A stretch of DNA of 38,200 nt from Bacillota bacterium (GCA_021810725.1 JAJZIE010000003.1:1-38200); one strand, 5' to 3'; shown: positions 10,845 through 18,981, numbered from the stretch's first letter. Notes: generated from the letters alone by a model not told the origin. Numbers and translations: made by a program.

Positions 10845-12351
10845 GGCGCAGGTGGCCATGGTGATGAACCTCGACAAGTGCATCGGCTGCCACACCTGCA
10901 GCGTGACCTGCAAGAACACGTGGACGAACCGGTCCGGGGCCGAGTACATGTGGTTCAACAACGTCGAGACGAAGCCCGGCGTCGGCTATCCGAAGCAGTG
11001 GGAGAACCAGGAGCGCTACCGCGGCGGCTGGCAGCTTCGAGACGGCAAGCTCAGCTTGCGCGCCGGCGGGCCGATCGAGAAGCTCGTCCACATCTTCCAC
11101 AACCCCGACCTGCCCGAGATCGACGACTACTACGAGCCCTGGACCTACGACTACGAGAACCTGATCGACAGCCCTGAGCGCCGCTACCAGCCGGTGGCGA
11201 GGCCGCGCTCGCAGCTGACCGGCGAGCCGATGGATCAGCCTTCCTGGGGCCCGAACTGGGAGGACGACCTCGCCGGAGCGCCGGAGCACGCCCTCTCCGA
11301 CCCGAACCTGAGGGGACTCGAGGAGCACATCGCCTTCGAGTATGAGCAGGCCTTCATGTTCTACCTGCCGCGCATCTGCGAGCACTGCCTGAACCCCGCC
11401 TGCGTCGCCGCCTGTCCCTCCGGGGCGATGTACAAGCGCGAGGAGGACGGCATCGTTCTCGTGGACCAGGACGCCTGCCGCGGCTGGCGCTTCTGCGTCA
11501 GCGCCTGTCCATACAAGAAGGTCTACTTCAACTGGCAGACCCACAAGGCGGAGAAGTGCACCTTCTGCTACCCGCGCATCGAGGCCGGCCTGCCGACGGT
11601 GTGCTCCGAGACCTGCGTCGGCCGCATCCGTTACCTCGGCGTCGTCTTCTACGACGCGGACCGCGTCAAGGCGGCGGCGTCGGTGGCGGACGAGAAGGAG
11701 CTCCTCGCGGCGCAACTCTCCGTCTTCCTCGATCCGAGCGACCCGGAAGTCATCCGGGCGGCGCATGAGGCGGGCATCACCGACGCCTGGATCGAGGCGG
11801 CGCAGCGCTCGCCGGTCTACAAGATGGCGGTGGAGTGGGGCATCGCGCTGCCGCTGCACCCGGAGTACCGCACGTTGCCGATGGTCTGGTACGTGCCGCC
11901 GCTGAGCCCGATCATGAGCCACGTCGAGGAGACGCGTCCCGCCACCACGGCGGACGAGATCCTTCCCGCGATCGAGGCGATGCGCATTCCGATGGAGTAC
12001 CTCGCGAACCTGCTCTCGGCCGGTGACGTGGACGTCATCCGCACGGTGCTGAGGCGCCTCGCGACGATGCGCGCCTTCCTGCGCGGCCGGGCGCTCGGCC
12101 TGCCTGAGGACGGCCGGATGCTTGAGGCCGCGGGGCTCACCGCGCAGCAGGTGGAGGACATGATGCGGCTTCTCGGCATCGCGAAGTACGACGAGCGCTT
12201 CGTCATCCCGACGGCCCGCAGGGAGGGCGAGCGGGACCTTCAGGCCCTGCAGGGCGGCTGCAGCCTCGACGACGTGCTGCCGCCCGAGGGCGCCTTCGCG
12301 AAGGGACGCCAGCCGATCGAACTGCGCGCCTGGACGGGGGAGCCGCGATGA
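10834..12351 (+). CDS. narH: Respiratory nitrate reductase beta subunit
   Basis: This 505-aa electron-transfer subunit carries three [4Fe-4S] and one [3Fe-4S] cluster between NarI and NarG. Ligand groups are Cys16/19/22/26, Cys182/185/190/194, Cys215-Trp218-Cys221-Cys225 and Cys242/245/257/261. The Trp in CRGWRFCVSACPYKK is the standard NarH replacement that gives the [3Fe-4S] centre. I chose TTG 10834, which gives the family-typical N-terminus (RIKAQVAMVMNLDKCIGC) and lies 9 bases after GGGGAGG; an in-frame TTG at 10816 would start inside that ribosome binding site. The gene overlaps narG by 11 bases and narJ by 4. Confidence 0.98.
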   Translation: MRIKAQVAMVMNLDKCIGCHTCSVTCKNTWTNRSGAEYMWFNNVETKPGVGYPKQWENQERYRGGWQLRDGKLSLRAGGPIEKLVHIFHNPDLPEIDDYYEPWTYDYENLIDSPERRYQPVARPRSQLTGEPMDQPSWGPNWEDDLAGAPEHALSDPNLRGLEEHIAFEYEQAFMFYLPRICEHCLNPACVAACPSGAMYKREEDGIVLVDQDACRGWRFCVSACPYKKVYFNWQTHKAEKCTFCYPRIEAGLPTVCSETCVGRIRYLGVVFYDADRVKAAASVADEKELLAAQLSVFLDPSDPEVIRAAHEAGITDAWIEAAQRSPVYKMAVEWGIALPLHPEYRTLPMVWYVPPLSPIMSHVEETRPATTADEILPAIEAMRIPMEYLANLLSAGDVDVIRTVLRRLATMRAFLRGRALGLPEDGRMLEAAGLTAQQVEDMMRLLGIAKYDERFVIPTARREGERDLQALQGGCSLDDVLPPEGAFAKGRQPIELRAWTGEPR

Positions 12352-12917
12352 GCGGGCGGACGCTGCGCAAGGTCGGCGCTCTGCTCCTCGGCTACCCGGA
12401 CCGGAACCGGTTCGGACTCGTGCTCTCCGCGCTCGACGACGTGGAGGATCCCGGCGCGCGGGACCTCCTGCGCCGCTTCCTCGAGGAGTCCCTCGCCTTG
12501 CCGGACGCGGAGCGCGAAGGGCGCTATGTCGCCACCTTCGACTTCCGCGAGGATCTCTCGCTCTATCTCACGTTTCAGGAGCTCGGAGACGCCCGGGACC
12601 GCGCGCCGCAGCTGCTGGCCCTGAAGCGGGAGATGCGCCATTGCGGCTTCCTCTGCCCGAAGGACGAGCTGCCGGACTACATCCCGCTGCTGCTCGAGTT
12701 CCTGGCGGAATGCCCGGACGGCTACGACGATCGGCCGCTTTCCTATCGCCTCGCGCGAGCCCTCGCGGGCATCGCGGAGCGCCTTGGGGAGGATCACCCG
12801 TACCTGCCGCTGCTGCGGGCGATCCTCACGGCCCTGCCGTCCGACGCCGCGGCTCAGGAGAAGCCCATGGGCGAAGCGGAAGACCTCGAACTGCCGTATC
12901 CCTTGCGCTACCTCTAG
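12348..12917 (+). CDS. narJ: Nitrate reductase assembly chaperone
   Basis: This 189-aa cytoplasmic chaperone belongs to the NarJ/TorD superfamily and assists Mo-cofactor insertion into NarG. The family core is visible at about 60-120: YVATFDFREDLSLYLTFQ, then CPKDELPDYIPLLLEFLAE. The gene starts with an ATGA overlap on the narH stop, indicating translational coupling. Length is slightly below the E. coli protein. narI follows after 18 bp. Confidence 0.95.
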   Translation: MSGRTLRKVGALLLGYPDRNRFGLVLSALDDVEDPGARDLLRRFLEESLALPDAEREGRYVATFDFREDLSLYLTFQELGDARDRAPQLLALKREMRHCGFLCPKDELPDYIPLLLEFLAECPDGYDDRPLSYRLARALAGIAERLGEDHPYLPLLRAILTALPSDAAAQEKPMGEAEDLELPYPLRYL

Positions 12918-12923
12918 CCTTAG

Positions 12924-12934
12924 GGAGGTGATCC
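12924..12934 (+). promoter_or_regulatory. Extended Shine-Dalgarno site of narI
   Basis: GGAGGTGATCC precedes the TTG start of narI, with 7 bases between the GGAGG core and the start codon. It is complementary over its full length to the usual bacterial 16S rRNA 3' end. It probably compensates for the weak TTG codon and sets the narI start. Confidence 0.8.
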
Positions 12935-12935
12935 G

Positions 12936-13640
12936 TTGAGCGAATTCCTCTGGGTCGTCTACCCGTATCTCTGCCTGATGGTGCTGGTGGTGGGCATGCT
13001 CACCCGCTACAACTACGACCAGATCGGCTGGACGTCGAAGTCCAGCGAGATCCTGGAGAAGAGACTGCTCGGGCTGGGCAGCCCGCTCTTCCACTGGGGG
13101 ATCATCTTCGTCTTCCTCGGCCACGTCGCGGGTCTTCTCGTGCCGATCGAGGTCTACCAGGCCCTCGGCGTCTCGGAGCACCTCTACCACATGGGCGCGA
13201 TGGCCATGGGCGGCATCACCGGTCTCATGACCCTCGTCGGGCTCCTGCTGCTGCTTTGGCGCCGCCTCAGCGTCCGCCGCGTCAAAAGCCACACATCCAC
13301 GGGAGACTGGGTTGCGCTCGGCTTCCTCATCGCCACGGTGGCGCTCGGACTGTCGATGACGCTCGTCTACAACGTCAGCCACGTCGCCTACGAATACCGC
13401 ACGACGGTCGGGCCGTGGATCCGTGGCGTCATCCTGCTGCATCCGCAGGCGGCCCTGATGGCCCACGTGCCGCTCGTGCTGCAGCTGCACATCCTGACGG
13501 CGCTCGCGCTCTTCGCGGTTTCGCCGTTCACGCGGCTCGTCCACATCTTCAGCCTGCCGCTCGCGTACCTGAGGCGCAGGCCGATCCAGTACCGACGGCG
13601 CACGCCCGCCGTGCCCTGTGAACCGGCTCCGCGAGATTGA
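12936..13640 (+). CDS. narI: Respiratory nitrate reductase gamma subunit (cytochrome b)
   Basis: This 234-aa membrane subunit oxidises quinol and feeds NarGH. Five hydrophobic segments are visible (about 4-22, 50-70, 88-108, 125-145, 175-196). The four haem-b histidines of the family can be assigned to His53, His63, His185 and His203. The C-terminal tail is basic, RRRPIQYRRRTP, as expected for the cytoplasmic side. The start is TTG 12936, fixed by the strong GGAGGTGATCC upstream. It completes a narGHJI set in canonical order. Confidence 0.96.
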   Translation: MSEFLWVVYPYLCLMVLVVGMLTRYNYDQIGWTSKSSEILEKRLLGLGSPLFHWGIIFVFLGHVAGLLVPIEVYQALGVSEHLYHMGAMAMGGITGLMTLVGLLLLLWRRLSVRRVKSHTSTGDWVALGFLIATVALGLSMTLVYNVSHVAYEYRTTVGPWIRGVILLHPQAALMAHVPLVLQLHILTALALFAVSPFTRLVHIFSLPLAYLRRRPIQYRRRTPAVPCEPAPRD

Positions 13641-13670
13641 GCTTGCGCGCCAAGTGAGGGAGGTGGCCGG

Positions 13671-13946
13671 ATGGCGGCCGATCGGCAGGAGACGACGGAG
13701 GAGCGCAGGCGGCAGATCCTCCGGGAGGATCTCGAGGACCTGAGGGCCGTGCTGACGCTGCGCTTCGGCGCGATTCCGGACGACATCGAGCAAAAGCTCG
13801 CGCGGCTTCAGGACATCGAGCAGACCAACCGGCTCGTGCTCGTCGCCGCGAACGCCCCGGACATGGATACCTTGCGCCGTGAATTCGCGTCGGAGATACC
13901 GGCGTTTCGCATCCTCTCGGGTTCCTTCGAGCAGCGCCCGCAGTAA
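13671..13946 (+). CDS. Small protein of unknown function, DUF4351-like
   Basis: This 91-aa acidic soluble protein has an ATG start and GGGAGG about 9 bases upstream. Residues 12-50 read as two amphipathic helices (ILREDLEDLRAVLTLRFG, then IPDDIEQKLARLQDIEQ). Residues 54-86 have a pattern like the C-terminal DUF4351-type domain attached to Rpn-family recombination proteins, but no nuclease domain is present. The resemblance is from memory of the pattern and weak. It lies in the nar unit between narI and a transporter, with small gaps on both sides, so it is very likely co-transcribed. No function is assigned. Confidence 0.7.
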   Translation: MAADRQETTEERRRQILREDLEDLRAVLTLRFGAIPDDIEQKLARLQDIEQTNRLVLVAANAPDMDTLRREFASEIPAFRILSGSFEQRPQ

Positions 13947-13970
13947 CCCGGACCGGAAGGAGGATGCCGT

Positions 13971-15038
13971 CTGGCAGAAGCCCGGAAGGCCCCGCGTAGA
14001 GCTCTTGACGGCCTCTATCCGGGCTACTTCGCGTATGTGATGGCGACCGGCATCGTCTCGACCGCGGCCGGTCTCTTCCGGCTGCGGGACTTCTCCCTCG
14101 TCCTGCTGGCGGCGGCGACCGTGGGCTACCTCGTGCTCATAGGGCTCTACGCCCTGCGCTTCGTCACGGCGGCCGCCGCGGTGCGCGAGGATGCCCGCTC
14201 GCCCGGCAGGGCGTTCGGCTTCTTCACCTTCGTCGCCGCGTCGAACGTGCTCTCGGCGCGCTACGCGGCGGCGGGCGACCTTCGCATCGCCGCGGGCCTC
14301 GCTCTCGTCGGCGCGGTCTCCTGGGTCGTGCTCACCTACACCATCCCGGTCGGGCTGATGCTGGGGAGCTCCGATCGCCCCCTTGGAACGAGCGTCAACG
14401 CTTCCTGGCTGATCTGGGTGGTGGCGACGCAGTCGGTCTCGACGGCGGCGTCCGTGCTGTCGTCCGCGGGCCTGGACCGTGCCCTGCTCGGCTTCCTGGC
14501 GGCGGTCTTTTGGGGCATCGGCTCGCTGCTCTACCTCATCCTGATCACGATCGTCACCGCGCGCATGCTGCTCGCCGCGATGCCCGCGACCGAGATGACC
14601 CCGCCCTACTGGATCAACATGGGCGCCACGGCGATCACCGTCCTCGCGGGGGTGCGCCTCCTTGCGACCCACCTGCCCGGGCGCCTGCACGAACTCGCGC
14701 CGGTCGTGACGGGCATCTCGTTCATGTTCTGGGCCTTCGGCAGCTTCTGGATCCCGGCGGTGGTGCTGTTCGGCGTCTGGCGCTATGGCCGCGGCGGGCA
14801 TCCCGTCGTCTACGAGCCGGCGCTCTGGAGCATCGTCTTCCCGATGGGCATGTACGTCACCGCGACCGACCTCCTCGGACATGTGGCGAGACTCCCATGG
14901 CTGCCTCCGCTCGCGGGCGGAGCGAGCTGGGGCGCGTATGCGGCATGGGTGGCGGTCTTTCTTTTCATGCTCTACGACCTGCTCGACCGGCGTGGCCCGA
15001 CCGCCGCGCCGGCGGCATCCCCGGGCCAAGACCTTTAA
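13971..15038 (+). CDS. TDT/SLAC1-family membrane transporter, probable CTG start
   Basis: This polytopic protein of the TDT (TehA/SLAC1/Mae1) family has about ten hydrophobic segments. The N-terminal LYPGYFAYVMATGIVS block is family-typical. The first ATG (14040) or GTG (14037) would cut this block in the middle of helix 1. Extending the frame upstream gives CTG at 13971, seven bases after AAGGAGG at 13957-13963, and a 355-aa protein with a complete first segment; I therefore prefer CTG. Known family members transport anions, tellurite or dicarboxylates, and plant SLAC1 conducts nitrate. Within a nar operon a nitrate/nitrite anion role is attractive but inferred. Confidence 0.8.
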   Translation: MAEARKAPRRALDGLYPGYFAYVMATGIVSTAAGLFRLRDFSLVLLAAATVGYLVLIGLYALRFVTAAAAVREDARSPGRAFGFFTFVAASNVLSARYAAAGDLRIAAGLALVGAVSWVVLTYTIPVGLMLGSSDRPLGTSVNASWLIWVVATQSVSTAASVLSSAGLDRALLGFLAAVFWGIGSLLYLILITIVTARMLLAAMPATEMTPPYWINMGATAITVLAGVRLLATHLPGRLHELAPVVTGISFMFWAFGSFWIPAVVLFGVWRYGRGGHPVVYEPALWSIVFPMGMYVTATDLLGHVARLPWLPPLAGGASWGAYAAWVAVFLFMLYDLLDRRGPTAAPAASPGQDL

Positions 15039-15157
15039 GGACACGCGGGAGCAGGGAACCGTCCTCGTCCGGGTTTTCGCGTCACAGATCGCCTGCATCA
15101 TCGGTCACAGTCGGGACAGGCTTTCGGTGGCATCCTGCCAAGGGGGGGCGAGGACAG

Positions 15158-16333
15158 ATGGCCATCGATGTCGCGGGCGACGCCGAGGTGCAGATGCTCA
15201 GGGAGGTCGCGCACGAGTTCGCCTTGCGCACCCTGCGTCCGGCGGGGCAGGAGGCGGACGAGACCGGCGAAACGCCCTGGCAGGCCGTGCGGGCGGCAGG
15301 CGAGCTCGGACTCATGGGCGCGAACGTGCCACAGGCCTACGGCGGTCCGGGGCTCAAAGCCACGACGCTGGCGGCCGTGATGGAGGAGCTCGGCTGGGGC
15401 AACTTCGGCATCACCGCGACGATCGGCGCCGCGTCGCTCGTCGCGGCGGCTCTGCTCATCGCCGGCAGCGAGGAGCAGAAGGGACGGTACCTGCCACGGC
15501 TTTGCAGCTCCGAGAGCCCGCTCGTCGGGGCACTGGCGCTAACGGAGCCGGAATCGGGGTCGGAGGCGGAGATTGAGCTCGAGGGTCAGGCGCAGACCCT
15601 GCGCACGCGCGCCGAGCGCACGACCGGCGGCTACCGGCTGCATGGCGCCAAGCGCTTCATCACGAACGGCGGCCCCGCCGACCTGACGCTGCTGCTCGCC
15701 GACATCGACGCCGATTCCGACGGCGGCTGGAGCCTCTTCCTGATCGAGCGGGGTCAGGAGGGTTTCCGGCCCGGCCGCCAGATCCCCACCATGGGCCTGC
15801 GCGGCTCCTACACCGGCGAGCTCTTCCTCGAGAATTGCGAGCTGCCTGAGCGGGCCGTTCTCGGCAAGCCCGGCGAGGGAATGGGGATCGTGCTCAAGGT
15901 GCTCGCGGTGGCGCGCACCATGATCGCCTCCGCGGCGGTCGGGCTGGCGAGAGCCGCCTACGAGACGGCCCTCGCCTACAGCGGCGAGCGGCGCCAGTTC
16001 GGCAGGCCGATCCGGGACCACCAACTCGTCGCGGGCCGACTGGCCACGATGCGGCTCGAGATCGACGCCGCCCGCCTTCTCGTGGCGAAGGCCGCCGAGG
16101 AGCTCGACGCCGGCCGGGACGCGGCGCTTGCCGCCGCGGAGGCGAAGCTCTTCGCGAGCGAGATGGCCGTCCGGGTGACGCAGGCCGCCCTGCAGATCCA
16201 CGGCGGGTACGGCTTCACGCGCGAATTGCCGCTCGAGATGTGGGTGCGCGACGCGATCATCAGCCGCATCTTCTTCGGCACGAGCGAGATGCAGCTCCTG
16301 GAGATCGCGCAGCACCTGGACCAGGGGAGATAG
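15158..16333 (+). CDS. Acyl-CoA dehydrogenase-family flavoprotein lacking the usual catalytic Glu
   Basis: This 391-aa protein has the full acyl-CoA dehydrogenase fold: the N-terminal helical domain, the ALTEPESGSE flavin motif near 126-135, the GAKRFITNG strand at 163-171, RRQFGRPI at 278-285, and the HGGYGFTRELPLE block at 348-360. The C-terminal motif that normally reads IYEGTSEIQ reads IFFGTSEMQ, so Phe373 replaces the catalytic base. The alternative base position used by isovaleryl-CoA dehydrogenase aligns with Ala252, so that is absent too. FAD binding looks intact. The start is ATG 15158 after AGGGGGGGCGAGG. It sits between a transporter and a hemerythrin. Substrate unknown; a non-canonical or non-dehydrogenase role is possible. 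Confidence 0.88.
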   Translation: MAIDVAGDAEVQMLREVAHEFALRTLRPAGQEADETGETPWQAVRAAGELGLMGANVPQAYGGPGLKATTLAAVMEELGWGNFGITATIGAASLVAAALLIAGSEEQKGRYLPRLCSSESPLVGALALTEPESGSEAEIELEGQAQTLRTRAERTTGGYRLHGAKRFITNGGPADLTLLLADIDADSDGGWSLFLIERGQEGFRPGRQIPTMGLRGSYTGELFLENCELPERAVLGKPGEGMGIVLKVLAVARTMIASAAVGLARAAYETALAYSGERRQFGRPIRDHQLVAGRLATMRLEIDAARLLVAKAAEELDAGRDAALAAAEAKLFASEMAVRVTQAALQIHGGYGFTRELPLEMWVRDAIISRIFFGTSEMQLLEIAQHLDQGR

Positions 16334-16364
16334 AGACCGGGGACCATCAAGGAGGGTGAGCATC

Positions 16365-16823
16365 ATGGATCGGAACACCGAGGCCATAGCGAAGATCCGC
16401 CGGCACCACGCGGCGCTCCTCGAGGGGCTGCGCGAGCCTTCGGAAGTCCTGCTCGCGGAGGTGTCCCAGGGCAGGAGGGGTGAAGAGGCCCATCGCGAGT
16501 TGGCGGCCTTCCTCGCGGAGGAGATCCTGCCGCACGCCGAGGCCGAGGAGGCCACGATCTACAAGCGCGGCCGCGAGGTGGCGGAGCTCGGGCCACTGCT
16601 CGAGGCGATGATCGCGGAGCACGGGCGGCTGCGACGGCTCGCGTCGGATCTCAAGGACGAGACCGACCCCGCGCGGGCCGCCGCGATCGGCTACACGATC
16701 ACGGAGCTCTTCTCGATCCATGCCGACAAGGAGAACGATCTCTTGTTGCCGCGGCTCGCCGAGGAGCCGGACGTCAGCGTGCACGACCTGCTCGGCGACA
16801 TGCACGAGCGGCTCGAGGGCTGA
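16365..16823 (+). CDS. Hemerythrin-like HHE protein
   Basis: This 152-aa protein is a second hemerythrin/HHE-family helical bundle with a full set of di-iron ligands: His14 or His15, His57 with Glu61 (LPHAEAEE), His86 (AEHGRL), and His119 with Glu123 (IHADKEND). The family binds O2 or NO or stores iron. The start is ATG 16365, eight bases after AAGGAGGG; an in-frame GTG at 16356 overlaps the ribosome binding site. It lies 31 bp after the acyl-CoA-dehydrogenase-like gene. Confidence 0.88.
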   Translation: MDRNTEAIAKIRRHHAALLEGLREPSEVLLAEVSQGRRGEEAHRELAAFLAEEILPHAEAEEATIYKRGREVAELGPLLEAMIAEHGRLRRLASDLKDETDPARAAAIGYTITELFSIHADKENDLLLPRLAEEPDVSVHDLLGDMHERLEG

Positions 16824-16939
16824 GCCGGGAAAGCGTATCCCGCCGGAAGTCCAGACCCGGGACCCGGGGGCAACCGAGGCCCGCACGAGACAGGCCGCGG
16901 GTTCCCGGACCCTTTCGCTGAAATACGGGAGGTAATGCT

Positions 16940-17407
16940 GTGGAGCCGAGGATCGAGTATGGCAAGGTGGCCCCTGGCGCCATGCAGGCGATGCAGGGCC
17001 TCGAGGCGTATGTGCGGGGCAGCGGTTTGCCCCAGGGCCTCTTGGAACTTGTCCGCACCAGGGCGTCGCAGCTCAATCGCTGCGCCTATTGCCTCGACAT
17101 GCACACGAAGGACGCCAGGGCAAACGGGGAGACCGAACAGCGCCTCTACGCCCTCAGCGCCTGGCGCGAGACCCCGTTCTATTCGGACCGCGAGCGGGCG
17201 GCGCTCGCCTGGACGGAAGCGCTTACCCTCCTGCCCGGGGACCCGGTGTCCGACGAACTCTACGCGGAAGTGGCGGCGCAGTTCAGCGAGCGCGAGATCG
17301 TCGACCTGACGCTCGCGATCGTCGCGATCAACGGCTGGAACCGGCTCGCGGTCGGGCTGCGCAGCGTGCCTGGCACCTACCAGCCCCGTCCGCGGCCAGA
17401 GGACTGA
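16940..17407 (+). CDS. AhpD-like / carboxymuconolactone decarboxylase-family protein
   Basis: This 155-aa helical protein has the AhpD-type redox motif CAYCLDMHTKDAR, giving Cys48, Cys51 and His55. Proteins of this kind are alkylhydroperoxidase-like and act through the CxxC pair on peroxides. The start is GTG 16940, seven bases after GGGAGG. The gene lies 116 bp after the hemerythrin gene and 21 bp before an OsmC-like gene, so the two peroxide-related genes probably act together. The substrate cannot be told from sequence. Confidence 0.88.
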   Translation: MEPRIEYGKVAPGAMQAMQGLEAYVRGSGLPQGLLELVRTRASQLNRCAYCLDMHTKDARANGETEQRLYALSAWRETPFYSDRERAALAWTEALTLLPGDPVSDELYAEVAAQFSEREIVDLTLAIVAINGWNRLAVGLRSVPGTYQPRPRPED

Positions 17408-17428
17408 TCCCAGGGGGAGGCATCCGAC

Positions 17429-17869
17429 ATGCCGGAAGACCTTAGCTTCGAGATCGACGCTCGCTGGTCGGGCACCGGACGCGACGGGCGCGGCACGATC
17501 CGCACGGGCGGGCTCGAGATCGCCTATTCGGCGCCGGCCAGCATGGGTGGCCAGGGCAGCGGCACGAGCCCGGAGGAGCTGCTGATGTCCGCCGTTACAG
17601 CCTGCTACAGCGGGACACTCTTCCGCGTCCTGCAGCAGAGGGAACTGCCCGTGCGGGAGATCGAGATCAGGACGACCGGCCTCGTCACCGGGTACCCCAG
17701 GGAGACGCGCTTTCAAAAGATCGCCGTGCATCCCAAGGTCCTTGGCGGCGACCCTGGGCGCCTCGGCGACTACCGGGCGGCGGCCGAGACCGCCCGCGAT
17801 CGCTGCTTCATCGGTGGCACGGTGCGAGACAGCCTCGAGTATGTGGTCGGGGAGGTTTCGGTCTCGTAG
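17429..17869 (+). CDS. OsmC/Ohr-family peroxidase-like protein
   Basis: This 146-aa protein matches the OsmC/Ohr fold. The two redox cysteines are Cys59 (SAVTACYSGTL) and Cys126 (RDRCFIGGTV), separated as in the family. OsmC-type proteins are thiol-dependent organic hydroperoxide reductases. The start is ATG 17429 with AGGGGGAGG about 7 bases upstream. It closes the run that began with hemerythrin-nar; a lipoprotein gene converges on it from the other strand only 11 bp away, leaving no room for a separate terminator. Confidence 0.88.
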   Translation: MPEDLSFEIDARWSGTGRDGRGTIRTGGLEIAYSAPASMGGQGSGTSPEELLMSAVTACYSGTLFRVLQQRELPVREIEIRTTGLVTGYPRETRFQKIAVHPKVLGGDPGRLGDYRAAAETARDRCFIGGTVRDSLEYVVGEVSVS

Positions 17870-17880
17870 CAGGCGCTCCG

Positions 17881-18981
17881 CTAGGATCCCGCCGGGGGCA
17901 GCCGCACCCACCGAAGGCCATGGGGCGTCACGTAGGTGAGAAGATTGCCGTAGAGCTCCGGCATCTGGCCGGGGATGCGGTAGAGGCGGTCCGCCCGGAT
18001 GTCGAGCAGCTCCGGGCTGCTGGCCCAGAAGGCGAGATAGCCGTCGCCATAGCTCGGGTTCGAGGGGAAGACGCCCGGCGGGGTGATGCGGATCATGGTC
18101 TTGCCTTCCCTGAGGTAGAGGCCCTCGTCGACGCCGAAGTCCTCGGTGAAGGCGAGAAGGCCGGCACCAGGCACCATGGAGGTCAGGATGCCGGCGGTGC
18201 GCCAGAGGGTCCGGGGGTGACCGCCCTGGATCGGCACTTCCACGATGTCGCCCTGCACCTTGTCCTCGGGGTCGGCGGGCTTGAGCGCCAGGTAGACGCT
18301 TCGGCTGTCCGTGCCGATCGCGATCACGTCGAGGGACGAGGCGGAACTCTGCTCCCGGAAGAGGTCGCGGCAGTTGCCCGACGGCAGATGGCAGGCGACG
18401 ACGCTTGTCAGGTCGTTGTCGCCGACACTGCGCGTGCTGAGGAAGATGAGCTCGTGACCCTCGAAGTGGAACGAGGTGTCGATGCTGCGCAGATCGCCGG
18501 GGGGCAACTGGAGCGCGGCCGGCTTTCCACCGCCGACGGGCCATAGCTCGACGGGCGCGTTGCGCGGTCCGGACTCGGGCCCCACCTGGTAGGCGATGCC
18601 GTCCTGGCCCAGGGCCGACGCCGTCGCGATGTCGCGCTTCCTGCCTGGCGTGATCGGCACCACCAGACGCTCCCGGCCCGTCCCGGGATCGCCGAGGTAG
18701 AGTCCGTCGGCGAGACCACCCCTGGTCGGCTCGGTGGACAGGAGAACGCCCTGTCCGGGACTGTAGCCCGACGCCGGCATGGTCACGCCGGGGAAGGTGC
18801 CCGTCGGCCACGCCGCCGGCAGGTCGACTGGCTTCAGCGCGCGGTAGAGGTCGATGACGCCTGGGGGCGGCTCAGGCCCTGCCGATGGGATGAACGAAGG
18901 TTCGGGGTATGTCTTGCAGCCTGCGAGCACGAGGCCCGCGGCCGCGATCAAGGCGATGCGTGGCAGGAGGCTTTTCTGCAC
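17881..18981 (-). CDS. Lipoprotein of unknown function, possible beta-propeller
   Basis: The 366-aa product starts at GTG 18981, seven bases after GGAGG on the minus strand. It has a lipoprotein signal: basic Lys/Arg, a hydrophobic run, and the lipobox LAGC with the modified Cys at residue 22. The rest is beta-rich with repeating strand-turn units (for example ELIFLSTRS, SVYLALKPAD, LLAFTEDFG, YLAFWASSP), suggesting a TolB- or WD-like propeller without catalytic motifs. It should sit on the outer face of the cytoplasmic membrane. It is divergent from moaA. I do not recognise a specific family. Confidence 0.8.
   Translation of the reverse strand: MQKSLLPRIALIAAAGLVLAGCKTYPEPSFIPSAGPEPPPGVIDLYRALKPVDLPAAWPTGTFPGVTMPASGYSPGQGVLLSTEPTRGGLADGLYLGDPGTGRERLVVPITPGRKRDIATASALGQDGIAYQVGPESGPRNAPVELWPVGGGKPAALQLPPGDLRSIDTSFHFEGHELIFLSTRSVGDNDLTSVVACHLPSGNCRDLFREQSSASSLDVIAIGTDSRSVYLALKPADPEDKVQGDIVEVPIQGGHPRTLWRTAGILTSMVPGAGLLAFTEDFGVDEGLYLREGKTMIRITPPGVFPSNPSYGDGYLAFWASSPELLDIRADRLYRIPGQMPELYGNLLTYVTPHGLRWVRLPPAGS

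Noticed and set aside
12240-15101. 953-aa minus-strand open frame opposite narH-narJ-narI and the transporter
   Set aside because: Composition is His/Arg/Glu/Asp-rich with no domain; it mirrors the real genes on the plus strand.
16691-18811. 706-aa minus-strand open frame spanning hemerythrin to lipoprotein
   Set aside because: It crosses four supported genes in other frames and has no recognisable domain or start site.
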